A stretch of DNA of 64,000 nucleotides from SZUA-430 sp034440355 (lineage in GTDB: Bacteria > Pseudomonadota > Alphaproteobacteria > Micropepsales > Micropepsaceae), in assembly GCA_034440355.1 (NCBI GenBank), contig JAWXBY010000054.1, positions 1 to 64,000 of the forward strand. Direction: 5' to 3'. The position numbers and the translations under genes are program-made. The notes below the pieces were generated by a model, which made no database searches, was not told where the DNA came from, and worked only from the letters and a program-made list of their open reading frames with translations. This document shows positions 53,623-62,388 of this stretch, one piece after another (the first letter of the stretch is position 1; each line of letters starts with the position of its first letter).

Positions 53623-54399
53623 ATGAAGGTCGTGATTTTGGCGGGTGGGCTGGGCACCCGCATTTCCGAGGAAACGCATCTGCGCCCCAAGCCGATGATC
53701 GAAGTCGGCGGCCGCCCGATACTCTGGCACATCATGAAGATCTACGCGGCGCACGGCCTGACGGATTTCATCGTCTGCGCCGGCTATCGCGGCTACATGA
53801 TCAAGGAATATTTCGCGAACTATCGCCTGCACCGCTCCGACGTCACCGTCGATCTCTCGACCGGCGCGATCACGCACCACGCCTCAAGCGCCGAACCGTG
53901 GAAGGTCACCATCATCGACACCGGCGAAGACACGATGACCGGCGGCCGCGTCCGGCGCGTAAGATCGTATCTCAAGCCGGACGAACCCTTCTGCCTGACC
54001 TACGGCGACGGCGTGACGGACCTCAACATCAAGGCCGAGATCGCCTTCCACAAAAGTCACGGCAAAGACGCCACGGTCGCCGCCGTCGTGCCCCCCGGCC
54101 GGTACGGCGCGCTCGCTATGAAGGGCAACCAGGTCGAAAGCTTCACGGAAAAGCCTCCCGGCGACAACGCGCTCATCAACGGCGGCTTCTTCGTCTTGCA
54201 TCCGCGCGTCATCGACCGCATCGCAAGCGACGACATGCCGTGGGAAGCCGAACCACTCCAAGGTCTCGCGCACGACGGCCAACTGATGGCGTTCACCCAT
54301 CCGGGTTTCTGGCAGCCCATGGACACGTTGCGCGACAAGAACCGGCTTGAACAGCTATGGGATAGCGGCACGGCGCCCTGGAAAGTCTGGGACAAATGA
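53623..54399 (+). CDS. rfbF: Glucose-1-phosphate cytidylyltransferase
   Basis: A 258-residue nucleotidyltransferase that makes CDP-glucose from CTP and glucose-1-phosphate. Signature LAGGLGTRISEETHLRPKPMIEVGGRPILWHIMKIYAAHGLTDF, GYRGYMIKEYFANY, TGEDTMTGGRVRRV and FCLTYGDGVTDLN are diagnostic of RfbF/DdhA. Product: entry to CDP-deoxysugars. The expected next gene, CDP-glucose 4,6-dehydratase (rfbG), is absent; C-methyltransferase and RfbC-type epimerase follow in the same direction with gaps of 16 and 0 bp. Confidence 0.95.
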   Translation: MKVVILAGGLGTRISEETHLRPKPMIEVGGRPILWHIMKIYAAHGLTDFIVCAGYRGYMIKEYFANYRLHRSDVTVDLSTGAITHHASSAEPWKVTIIDTGEDTMTGGRVRRVRSYLKPDEPFCLTYGDGVTDLNIKAEIAFHKSHGKDATVAAVVPPGRYGALAMKGNQVESFTEKPPGDNALINGGFFVLHPRVIDRIASDDMPWEAEPLQGLAHDGQLMAFTHPGFWQPMDTLRDKNRLEQLWDSGTAPWKVWDK

Positions 54400-54415
54400 T
54401 CGGCCAACACCGCAC

Positions 54416-55639
54416 ATGAGCAACTGCCGCTTCTGCCGCCAAGCCCTCACGCATCCCGTGCTTGAACTTGGCGAACAACCCTTCGCGAATTCCTACGTCG
54501 CGCCGGGGCAAGAGAAGAATGAGAAACGCTATCGCTTGAACGTACGCGTCTGCGACCGCTGCCTCTTGGCGCAAACCGATTTCGACGCGCCGGCCGACGA
54601 AATCTTCTCCGCCGACTACGCGTATTTCTCGTCATACTCGACCTCATGGGTCGACCACGCGCGCCGTTATGCAAAGCAAATGACGCAACGCTTCGGCCTC
54701 GGTCCGAACTCGCAGGTCGTCGAAGTCGCGAGCAACGACGGTTACCTCCTCCAACACTTCCTCGCCGACGGCATCCCCGTGCTCGGCGTCGAACCGACGC
54801 GCGGCACCGCAGAGGCAGCGATCGCCAAGGGCATCAAAACCCGCGTCGACTTCTTCGGCGAACGCTTGGGCCGCGAACTGAAAGCCGAAACCGGCGGCGC
54901 CGATCTGACGGCCGCCAACAACGTCCTGGCCCACGTCCCCGATATTGCCGACTTCACGCGCGGCTTCGCGGCAATCCTAAAACCGGAAGGCGTCGCCACC
55001 TTCGAATTCCCGCATGTTCAGCGGCTGATCGAAGGCCTGCAGTTCGACACCATCTATCACGAGCACTACTCGTACCTGTCGCTCCACGCCGTCGAAACGA
55101 TATTCGCCGCCGCCAATCTGCGCGTTTTCGACGTCGAAGAATTACCGACGCACGGCGGCTCCCTCCGCATCTACGCGACGCATCGCACCGCGAACCATCC
55201 GGCGACGAACGCCGTCGCGCGCCTGCGCAACCAGGAACGCGCCGCGAAGCTGCACACGACGGCGGGCTACGACGTCCTCGCGCCGCGCGTCGGCAAAGTC
55301 CGCGACGACTTCCTCGCCTTCCTCGCCAAAGCCCGCGCCGAAAGAAAGACAGTCGCCGCCTACGGCGCAGCCGCAAAGGGCAACACGTTCCTCAATTACT
55401 GCGCCGCCGGTCCCAACGACATGACCGCCGTCGCCGACGCAAACGTCGCGAAGCAGGGCAAGCTCCTTCCCGGCAGCCACATCCCGATCGTCAGTCCCGC
55501 CGCGCTCCTCGCGCAGAAACCGGACTACGTCGTCATCCTGCCGTGGAATCTCAAAGCCGAGATCTCGACGCAACTCGCGCCCATCCGCACCTGGGGCGGC
55601 AAGTTCGTCATCGCGATCCCAAGCCTCACCGTCTTCTGA
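54416..55639 (+). CDS. Zinc-binding C-methyltransferase of sugar biosynthesis (second copy)
   Basis: A 407-residue protein from ATG 54416. The N-terminal zinc module has C4, C7, C46 and C49 (CRFC, CDRC). The SAM site is VVEVASNDGYLLQHFL, and YHEHYSYLSLHAVETIFAAANLRVFDVEELPTHGGSLR is the core signature of sugar C-methyltransferases. The C-terminal domain has VAAYGAAAKGNTFLNYC. Relatives use NDP-4-keto-6-deoxysugars and methylate C-3. The stop overlaps the start of the epimerase gene (TGATG). Confidence 0.93.
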   Translation: MSNCRFCRQALTHPVLELGEQPFANSYVAPGQEKNEKRYRLNVRVCDRCLLAQTDFDAPADEIFSADYAYFSSYSTSWVDHARRYAKQMTQRFGLGPNSQVVEVASNDGYLLQHFLADGIPVLGVEPTRGTAEAAIAKGIKTRVDFFGERLGRELKAETGGADLTAANNVLAHVPDIADFTRGFAAILKPEGVATFEFPHVQRLIEGLQFDTIYHEHYSYLSLHAVETIFAAANLRVFDVEELPTHGGSLRIYATHRTANHPATNAVARLRNQERAAKLHTTAGYDVLAPRVGKVRDDFLAFLAKARAERKTVAAYGAAAKGNTFLNYCAAGPNDMTAVADANVAKQGKLLPGSHIPIVSPAALLAQKPDYVVILPWNLKAEISTQLAPIRTWGGKFVIAIPSLTVF

Positions 55640-56172
55640 TGCGCTTCATCCCGCAAAAGATCGCAGGCGTGTTCGTGATCGAAGCCGATCCGCACCGCGA
55701 CGAACGCGGCTCCTTTGCACGCATTTTCTGCGCTGCAGAATTCGCCAAAGCCGGAATCAACTTCACCTCGCCGCAAATCAACCTCTCCGGCAACACCAAG
55801 CGCCACACACTGCGCGGCTTGCACTTCCAAAACCCGCCGCACGCCGAAGCCAAATTCGTCCGCGCCGTCCGCGGCAGCGCCTTCGACGTCGTCGTCGACC
55901 TGCGCAAGGGAAGCCCGACCGAACGCCAGTGGATCTCGCTCACCCTCGACGCCCGCGCCATGAACGCAGTCTTCGTGCCCGAAGGCTGCGCCCACGGCTT
56001 CCTGACGCTCGAGGAAGACACCGACATCCTCTACCAAATGGGCAAACCATTCGTGGACGGCCACGGCCAAGGCGTCCGCTGGAACGACCCGGCCTTCGCC
56101 ATCAACTGGCCGGCCGCACCCGCGGTGATCTCGAACCGTGACGCCAATTACCCCGATTACGGGAATCGCTGA
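55639..56172 (+). CDS. dTDP-4-dehydrorhamnose 3,5-epimerase family protein
   Basis: A 177-residue cupin-type RmlC family member: DERGSFARIFCAAEFAKAGIN, RGLHFQNPPHAEAKFVRAVRGSAFDVVVDLRKGSP with the catalytic His (LHFQ) and Asp, VPEGCAHGFLTLEEDTDILYQM, and RWNDPAF. The catalytic Tyr (LYQM) and His-Asp pair are present. In this operon it probably acts on a CDP-linked 4-keto sugar rather than on dTDP-rhamnose, since no rmlA, rmlB or rmlD is here. Confidence 0.92.
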   Translation: MRFIPQKIAGVFVIEADPHRDERGSFARIFCAAEFAKAGINFTSPQINLSGNTKRHTLRGLHFQNPPHAEAKFVRAVRGSAFDVVVDLRKGSPTERQWISLTLDARAMNAVFVPEGCAHGFLTLEEDTDILYQMGKPFVDGHGQGVRWNDPAFAINWPAAPAVISNRDANYPDYGNR

Positions 56173-56253
56173 GATTTCGGCCCCTCTCGCGCATCTGTAA
56201 CTGGACTTGGGCGCACCCGGCGCGCCACAAAGGCCGTTCGTTCGGGTCAAAGA

Positions 56254-59217
56254 GTGTCCACAAAAATGATGATCGCCCGCCAGCTTGCCGCGTTCGTTCT
56301 CGTCGGTCTGTCCCTCGCGCTCGCATCGTGCGTGACCCCGGGCGCACCCGGTGCACAAACAACGGCGACCGCCGCGACGGACTCCAGGCCCGACTACAGC
56401 TACTGGCCGCAGGACATCAGCGACGTCAAACCCGACCCCTCGGTGCGCTACGGCATCCTGCCCAACGGCATGCGCTACGCGATCATGCGCAACACGCAGC
56501 CCGCGAAGAACATCTCGCTGCGCCTGCGCATCGCCTCGGGCTCGCTGCAGGAAACCGATCCGCAACGCGGCCTCGCGCACTTCATGGAACACATGGCCTT
56601 CAACGGCTCGAAGAACGTCCCCGAAGGCGACTACGTCAAACTGCTGCAGCGCAAAGGCCTCGCCTTCGGCGCGCACACCAACGCGTACACCTCGACCGAC
56701 GAAACCGTCTACATGCTGGAACTGCCGAAGAACGACAGCGACCTCGTCGACACTGGCCTGATGCTCTTCCGCGAAATCGGCGACCGCCTGACGCTCGACC
56801 CGAAAGCGATCGACCGCGAGAAGGGCGTCGTCCTCTCCGAACTGCGCACGCGCAACACGCCCGAATACCGCGCCTTCGAGGAACGCTGGAAGCTCTGGTA
56901 CGACGGCCAGCGTCAAGCGAACCGTCTACCCATCGGCACGGCCGAAACAATCCAGGGCGCAACCCGCGAACTGCTCGCCGACTACTACAGCCGCTTCTAC
57001 CGCCCCGAACGCACGCTGCTCGTCGCGACAGGCGACTTCGATCCGGCCGAAATCGAAGCCAAGATCAAAGCTAAGTTCAGCGACTGGCAAGCCCAGGACG
57101 GCCCCAGCGCCGATCCCGATCAAGGCCCGGTCAAGCAACGCGGCATCGTCGCCGCCTCGCGCGTCGAAGCGAACGCACCGGAAGCGATCACCGTCACCTG
57201 GTTCCAGCCGCCCGACTATCTCGTCGACACGACGAAAGAACGCGAACTCGGCGCCAAACGCTCCGTCGCCTTCGAAGTCATCAACCGCCGCTTCTCGCGC
57301 ATCGAGCGTGAATCGAACGCGCCGTTCGTCAGCGCCAGCATCGGCCGCTCCGTCACGCGCGGCCTGTCGAGTTCAGTCACGCTATCGATCTCCGCGCGCC
57401 CCGGCCAATGGCGCCGCGCCCTGACGATCGCCGAGCAAGAGGTCCGCCGCGCGCTGCAACACGGCTTCCACCAAAGCGAAATCGACCGCGAGGTGAAGGA
57501 ATGGCACGCCGGCCTCGACGACGCGGTCGCCAAGGCCGGCACGCGCCACACGTCCGGCCTCGCCAACAACATCGTCAACGAATTCTCCGGCCGCGGCGTG
57601 TTCTCGCACCCCAGCGTCGACCGTGAAATCTTCAATCAATACGCGCCGACACTGACGGCTGAAGCCGCGCAAGCCGAACTGCGCCGAATGATAGGCGGGC
57701 AGGGGCCGGTCATTTTCGTTTCCGCCGGTCAGACGATCGAAGGCGGCGACGCCGCCATCGCAAGCGCCTATGCGGAAAGCCAAAAGACCGACGTCGCCGC
57801 GCCGGAAAAACTGGAATCGAAAACATTCCCGTACGCCGACTTCGGCCCGCCCGGCAAAGTCGCCGAACGAAACCAGATCGCTGATCTCGAAGTCACGACG
57901 GTGCGCTTCGCCAACGGCGTCCGCCTCAACCTCAAGAAAACAGAGTTCGAGAAGGACACGATCTATGTCGGCGTCCGCTTCGCAGGCGGCTACATTCAGA
58001 TGCCGCGCGACAAGATCGGCCTCGATTGGGCGCTGCCCTTCGGCTTCATGGAAGGCGGGCTGAAACGCCTAACGCCGGACGAACTCGAAGAAGCCCTCAC
58101 CGGCAGGATCGTCTCGACCGGCGTCGGCCTCGACGAAGAAGCCTTCGAATTCGGCGGCCGCACGAACACCAACGACCTTCAGCTCCAAATGCAGCTGATG
58201 GCCGCCTTCGCAACGGACCCCGCCTACCGCACCAACGGCATCGAACGCCTGCAAGCCGCCGCCGAGAACTACATCAAGCAATACTCGTCGAGCCCCGGCC
58301 GCGTTCTCTCGCGTGAAACGCCGATGCTCCTGCGCTCAGGCGACCCACGCTGGGCTTTCCCGACGCTGAAGCAGATGCAGGCCTTGAAAGTCACTGACAT
58401 CGAGAACACGCTGAAACCCGCTCTCGAAACCGCCCCGATCGAAATCACGATCGTCGGCGACATCAACATCGACACCGCCATCGCGGCCGTCGGCACCACG
58501 TTCGGCGCCCTCAAACCGCGCGCCGAGAAACTCGCCGAGCGTCCTGGCGCACGAACCGTACGCTTCCCGGCAACAGCCGCCTCGCGCAAATTCGAACACG
58601 AAGGCCGCCCCGACCAAGCTTCGGCCTACGTCGCCTGGCCGGCGCCGGACTTCTTTTCGGACCCTCGCCGCGCCCGCACGATCTCGCTGCTCCGCGAAAT
58701 CATGAAGGTGCGTCTCACCGAAGAGTTCCGCGAGAAACAGGGGGCAACCTATTCGCCGTCCGTCTCGACCTGGTACTCCGGCGCGCTGCCCGACTTCGGC
58801 TACATCGCCGCCAGCGCCGAAACGCGTCCCGAACTGGTCGAAGGCTTCTACGCAACGATCAACGAAATCATCGCCGAACTGAAGGCCGGCAAATTCGACG
58901 ACGACGTCGTCGAGCGCGCGCGCACCCCGCTGATCAAGTCGATCGAAACCGACCGCCGCTCGAACGGCTTCTGGACCGGCGCATTGGAAGACATCCAAAC
59001 CGCCCCCCACGCCCTGGGCACGATCCGCAGTCAACTCTCGGACTTCGAAGGCATCACCAAAGACGAAATCGTCGCCGCCGCCAAAACCTACCTGGACAAC
59101 AAACGCCGCATCGAAATCCGCGTCCTGCCGAAGAAAGTCGCCGCCACAAGGGCCCCAGACAAGAGCGGCGAACTTCGCAGTCGCGCCTCGCTTCGGGAAC
59201 TCGCATTGCAGGATTAG
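56254..59217 (+). CDS. M16 family zinc protease (pitrilysin type), lipoprotein
   Basis: The product is 987 residues from GTG 56254 or ATG 56266. A lipoprotein signal (lipobox LASC, C26) precedes the first M16 domain, with the inverted zinc motif H109-FME-H113 (HFMEH) and the third ligand Glu in EKGVVLSELRTRNTPEYRAF. The second half, with LKKTEFEKDTIYVGVRF and the C-terminal RxxY-type helices (YAYVAWPAPDFF region), is an inactive M16 partner domain. Expected role: degradation of small proteins or peptides in the periplasm. It lies after the sugar operon with an 81-bp gap. Confidence 0.93.
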   Translation: MSTKMMIARQLAAFVLVGLSLALASCVTPGAPGAQTTATAATDSRPDYSYWPQDISDVKPDPSVRYGILPNGMRYAIMRNTQPAKNISLRLRIASGSLQETDPQRGLAHFMEHMAFNGSKNVPEGDYVKLLQRKGLAFGAHTNAYTSTDETVYMLELPKNDSDLVDTGLMLFREIGDRLTLDPKAIDREKGVVLSELRTRNTPEYRAFEERWKLWYDGQRQANRLPIGTAETIQGATRELLADYYSRFYRPERTLLVATGDFDPAEIEAKIKAKFSDWQAQDGPSADPDQGPVKQRGIVAASRVEANAPEAITVTWFQPPDYLVDTTKERELGAKRSVAFEVINRRFSRIERESNAPFVSASIGRSVTRGLSSSVTLSISARPGQWRRALTIAEQEVRRALQHGFHQSEIDREVKEWHAGLDDAVAKAGTRHTSGLANNIVNEFSGRGVFSHPSVDREIFNQYAPTLTAEAAQAELRRMIGGQGPVIFVSAGQTIEGGDAAIASAYAESQKTDVAAPEKLESKTFPYADFGPPGKVAERNQIADLEVTTVRFANGVRLNLKKTEFEKDTIYVGVRFAGGYIQMPRDKIGLDWALPFGFMEGGLKRLTPDELEEALTGRIVSTGVGLDEEAFEFGGRTNTNDLQLQMQLMAAFATDPAYRTNGIERLQAAAENYIKQYSSSPGRVLSRETPMLLRSGDPRWAFPTLKQMQALKVTDIENTLKPALETAPIEITIVGDINIDTAIAAVGTTFGALKPRAEKLAERPGARTVRFPATAASRKFEHEGRPDQASAYVAWPAPDFFSDPRRARTISLLREIMKVRLTEEFREKQGATYSPSVSTWYSGALPDFGYIAASAETRPELVEGFYATINEIIAELKAGKFDDDVVERARTPLIKSIETDRRSNGFWTGALEDIQTAPHALGTIRSQLSDFEGITKDEIVAAAKTYLDNKRRIEIRVLPKKVAATRAPDKSGELRSRASLRELALQD

Positions 59218-59233
59218 CGGCGCCGGACGCGGC

Positions 59234-59905
59234 TCAATCGAGCGGCCGGAAGACCAAGACCTCAGGCAGATAGCAGCGCAAATAGGCCGTCACCGCGCGC
59301 ATGCTTTCGTCGAAATAGGCGTCGGTGATCGTCTCTGTGCGCTGGAACGACAGGCGCCAAAACGTATCGCTGATTTCGATGGCGTTGGCGCACACGACGT
59401 CGAAGCCCGGAATGTGCGGCATGATGGTCTGGGTTTCGAACTGCTTGGCGACGATCTGGCCCAGGCGCACGTTGAATTCGGAATCGACCGTCTGTACGTC
59501 CCGCGGCACGTCAGCGCCGAGGAGCAGGCGCATGCGTGCGGCGTTCGCCGTATAGTGCAGGCGCCCGCGCTCCGCGTTCCAGCGCCAGCTGTTCTGCCAC
59601 GACGTGCGCTCGCTCTGCGGCGACGACATGTCGATCAGCGCCTCGAACTCCTGGAAGTATATCCGCGCGTGCGCGAGGAGCGCCGCTTCCGCCGACGGGA
59701 AGAAATGATAGACCGTGGCCGTCGGCATCTTCGCCTTCTCGGCGATCATCTGGATCGTGATCTCAGACGGTCCGCACTTGTTGAGCAGCGCGCCGACCGC
59801 CGCCATCAGCGCCTGAAACCGCACACGACTGTCCGCGCGCGCCGGCAGACGCGGCGTGATCTTCTCCGTACGGACACTCTTCAAGGCGGCGGTCATGTCG
59901 ACCAC
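59234..59905 (-). CDS. TetR family regulator
   Basis: Best start is GTG 59905, six bases after GGAGG; ATG 59896 also works. The 223-residue protein has an N-terminal HTH (RVRFQALMAAVGALLNKCGPSEITIQMIAEKAKMPTATVYHFFPSAEAALLAHARIYF) and a ligand domain of about 140 residues rich in aromatic residues. It is 29 bp after the TonB receptor gene in the same direction, so probably part of that operon and the best candidate to bind the TTCGACTAAAGTCGAA palindromes at 62333 and 63661. Confidence 0.9.
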   Translation of the reverse strand: MVDMTAALKSVRTEKITPRLPARADSRVRFQALMAAVGALLNKCGPSEITIQMIAEKAKMPTATVYHFFPSAEAALLAHARIYFQEFEALIDMSSPQSERTSWQNSWRWNAERGRLHYTANAARMRLLLGADVPRDVQTVDSEFNVRLGQIVAKQFETQTIMPHIPGFDVVCANAIEISDTFWRLSFQRTETITDAYFDESMRAVTAYLRCYLPEVLVFRPLD

Positions 59906-59934
59906 GTTCGACCTCCAGTGATCGATTCCACGCA

Positions 59935-62286
59935 TTAGTACCGGAACGACGCCTCCACGCCTATGGTCAGAGGCGGCGCGACGATCTCCTGCAGCAAGCC
60001 GAAGCTCGATTGCAGGTTAAACGCCATGTTGAGGTATTCCTCGTCCGTCAGATTCCGACCGAACACCGCGACCTGCCACCTGCCGTCGTCGATCGTGTAC
60101 GCCGCGCGCGCGTCGACCACCCAATAGGCGTCCTGCGCAATCAGTTCGTCGTTGCCCGGATCGAAGAACACCTTGCTGCGATACGACGCCGAAGCCAGAA
60201 GATCGATCGCATTGCTGTCGCCCAGCGGGATCGTGTATTCCGCGATGCTGGTCATCGAAAAGTCCGGCGCATTCGGCAGCGTGTTGCCAGAGAAGTCCTG
60301 CAACTGCGGCCCGCGACTGGATGTGTACTCCTCGAGTTTCGCCTCGAGCCATTCGGCGCTGACGCGCAACGTGAGATTCTCCACGGGCTTGGCAACCGCC
60401 GAGACGTCCAGGCCCTTGATCGTGGCTTTCTGTGCGTTGTCGAGCACGTCGGCGGGAAGGCCGCCTGGAGGGTTGACCAGTGTGTGGATCTGGAGGTCCT
60501 TGTAATCGTAGTAGAACGCCGCCGCGTTGAGCCTGAACGTGTCGTCGAACAGGTCCGCCTTGAATCCGACTTCGTAGGCGTTGTTGTTCTCCGACCTGAC
60601 CGGCGCCACCTGCGCCGACGCATTCACGACGTTCACGTCGAGAAATCCGCCGTTAAAACCGCCGCTCTTGAAGCCGGTCGAAAAGCTCGCATAAGCCATC
60701 ACCTTCTCGCTGAGATGGTGATCGAGCGCCACCTTCCACGAGAACGCGCTCTTCTCGATGCTGTCGTCGAAACCTCCGAGCCACAATTCCTGCGGTGCGC
60801 CGAAATTGCCGAATCCACCGCTCTGACCAATGATCGACCCGTTGAGCGTGAAATCCTTCTTCTCGTTCGTGTACCGGCCGCCGAGCGTCAGCCGTGTCTT
60901 GTCGAAAATCTCGAAATCGGTTTGCCCGAAAGCGGCATAGGCGGTTGTTTCTTGATTGCTGTGCGATGTTCCCCTCTGCGCGCAGAACTGGGTGTCGGTG
61001 TTGATGATTGCCGGGCACTCGCCCGCGCCCGCGCCGTAGATCAAATCGAGATCGCGGAACAGGTCGATTGATTGATCCTGCTTCAGCGTCTCGCCGAGAT
61101 AATAGAGCCCCACGAGCCAATGCATGGTCTCGCCGCGTTCGCCGGCGATGCGGAACTCCTGCGTGAACGTCTCGGAGTTAACGCCGAAGTCGATTTCGAG
61201 AAGGTTGTTCGGGCTCGCGTCTGAGTTTTCCGGGTGAAACTTGTCGTTGTTCTCCAGCGCCGAGATCGAGGTGAGCGTGACCTCGCCCATATCGTAGTCC
61301 GCCCGTACCGATCCGCCGGTGCTCTCGTTGTCGAGATGCTCAGTCCGATTGTAGTGGCCTTTGTAGCGGTCGGTCGGCCCGTTGTAGAAGAATAGATCAG
61401 TGCAAAGCCCCGCGTTGATATCCGCCTGTGAGCAGGGATCGAATCCAACGCCGTTGAACTGGATGGCTCCCACCTGATGATACTCGTTGGGCAGCGTGTC
61501 GACCTTCGACCCGTGAATGTTGAACAGAATCTCGAAGTTTTCGCTGGGCTTCACCGACCACAGGCCGCGTCCGGCGTAGCCGTCCGTCCCGCTGGCGCGT
61601 TCGCCATTCAGAAGGTTGCGCATATATCCGTCGGAGCTGTTCCAGATCGCGGCGATGCGCGCGGCTGAATTGTCGCCCGTCGGCACGTTGACGAAGCCGT
61701 CGACCTGATATGTGTCGTACGAGCTGTAGGCGCCGTAGCCGCCGAAACCGAATTCATCCGTCGGCTTGTTCGAGATGAAGTTGATCGCGCCGCCCGACGT
61801 GTTGCGTCCGTAGAGTGTGCCTTGAGGCCCTTTCAAAACCTCGATGCGATCGAGATCGAACGTCAGAAACGTCTGCGACGACGGGGCGCTCAAATAGACC
61901 TCGTCGGCATAAACGCCATTGGGGCCGGAATTGTTCGTGTTGAAGTCGTTGTTTCCGATGCCGCGGATCGCGATGATCGGCTGATTGCCTTGACCCGACG
62001 GCAGAGCAATCGTGACCCCTGGGATGAACTGAGCGATCTTGTCGCTCGAATTGATGCCGAGATCCTTGATGTTCTTGGTGTTGATCGCGTCGACCGTGGC
62101 CGGAATATCTTGCGCGTTCTGCCGGCGCTTCTGCGCGGTGACTGTGACCTTTTCGATCTTGCTGTTGTCGGACGGCGGCGGCGCAGCATCCTGCGCAAGC
62201 GCGCTTGCGGTCGCGCCGCCAAGCGCCAACACGGCCGCCGAGCACAGCGACCACGCGCGAAGTCTCTGGATCCTGATCGAAGTCAT
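59935..62286 (-). CDS. TonB-dependent outer membrane receptor
   Basis: The product is 783 residues from ATG 62286. Signal peptide (MTSIRIQRLRAWSLCSAAVLALGGATASALA), a TonB box-like stretch IEKVTVTAQKRRQNAQDIPATVDAI, a plug domain with RGIGNNDFNTNNSGPNGVYADEVYLSAPSSQ and GPQGTLYGRNTSGGAINFISNKP, then a 22-strand barrel ending ASFRY with the terminal aromatic. It takes up large or scarce substrates with energy from TonB-ExbB-ExbD. Neighbouring MFS and FAD oxidase genes suggest that the substrate is an amine or other organic molecule, not necessarily a siderophore. Confidence 0.95.
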   Translation of the reverse strand: MTSIRIQRLRAWSLCSAAVLALGGATASALAQDAAPPPSDNSKIEKVTVTAQKRRQNAQDIPATVDAINTKNIKDLGINSSDKIAQFIPGVTIALPSGQGNQPIIAIRGIGNNDFNTNNSGPNGVYADEVYLSAPSSQTFLTFDLDRIEVLKGPQGTLYGRNTSGGAINFISNKPTDEFGFGGYGAYSSYDTYQVDGFVNVPTGDNSAARIAAIWNSSDGYMRNLLNGERASGTDGYAGRGLWSVKPSENFEILFNIHGSKVDTLPNEYHQVGAIQFNGVGFDPCSQADINAGLCTDLFFYNGPTDRYKGHYNRTEHLDNESTGGSVRADYDMGEVTLTSISALENNDKFHPENSDASPNNLLEIDFGVNSETFTQEFRIAGERGETMHWLVGLYYLGETLKQDQSIDLFRDLDLIYGAGAGECPAIINTDTQFCAQRGTSHSNQETTAYAAFGQTDFEIFDKTRLTLGGRYTNEKKDFTLNGSIIGQSGGFGNFGAPQELWLGGFDDSIEKSAFSWKVALDHHLSEKVMAYASFSTGFKSGGFNGGFLDVNVVNASAQVAPVRSENNNAYEVGFKADLFDDTFRLNAAAFYYDYKDLQIHTLVNPPGGLPADVLDNAQKATIKGLDVSAVAKPVENLTLRVSAEWLEAKLEEYTSSRGPQLQDFSGNTLPNAPDFSMTSIAEYTIPLGDSNAIDLLASASYRSKVFFDPGNDELIAQDAYWVVDARAAYTIDDGRWQVAVFGRNLTDEEYLNMAFNLQSSFGLLQEIVAPPLTIGVEASFRY

Positions 62287-62332
62287 TGCTGCCCCCACTA
62301 CCAACACCGGATCAGACATCCGGATTCCTCTG

Positions 62333-62348
62333 TTCGACTAAAGTCGAA
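62333..62348. promoter_or_regulatory. 16-bp palindrome upstream of the TonB receptor gene
   Basis: TTCGACTAAAGTCGAA, with 7-bp arms and an AA centre, lies 47 bases before the receptor start. The same 16 bases recur within 63661-63680. It is a candidate operator for the adjacent TetR regulator. Confidence 0.8.
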
Positions 62349-62388
62349 GTCAAAACGCTAGTCCTCTTTTACCCTCGGCGCAATGCCG

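Noticed and set aside
53386..53880. Minus-strand frame across the gap upstream of the cytidylyltransferase gene
   Set aside because: Only its GT2-relic segment has meaning; the rest is opposite rfbF and unlike any protein.
59890..59915. GTCGAACGTGGTCGAC as an autoregulatory operator of the TetR gene
   Set aside because: Its half-sites are in the opposite arrangement to the TTCGACTAAAGTCGAA sites, it overlaps the start region of the gene, and one arm position mismatches.
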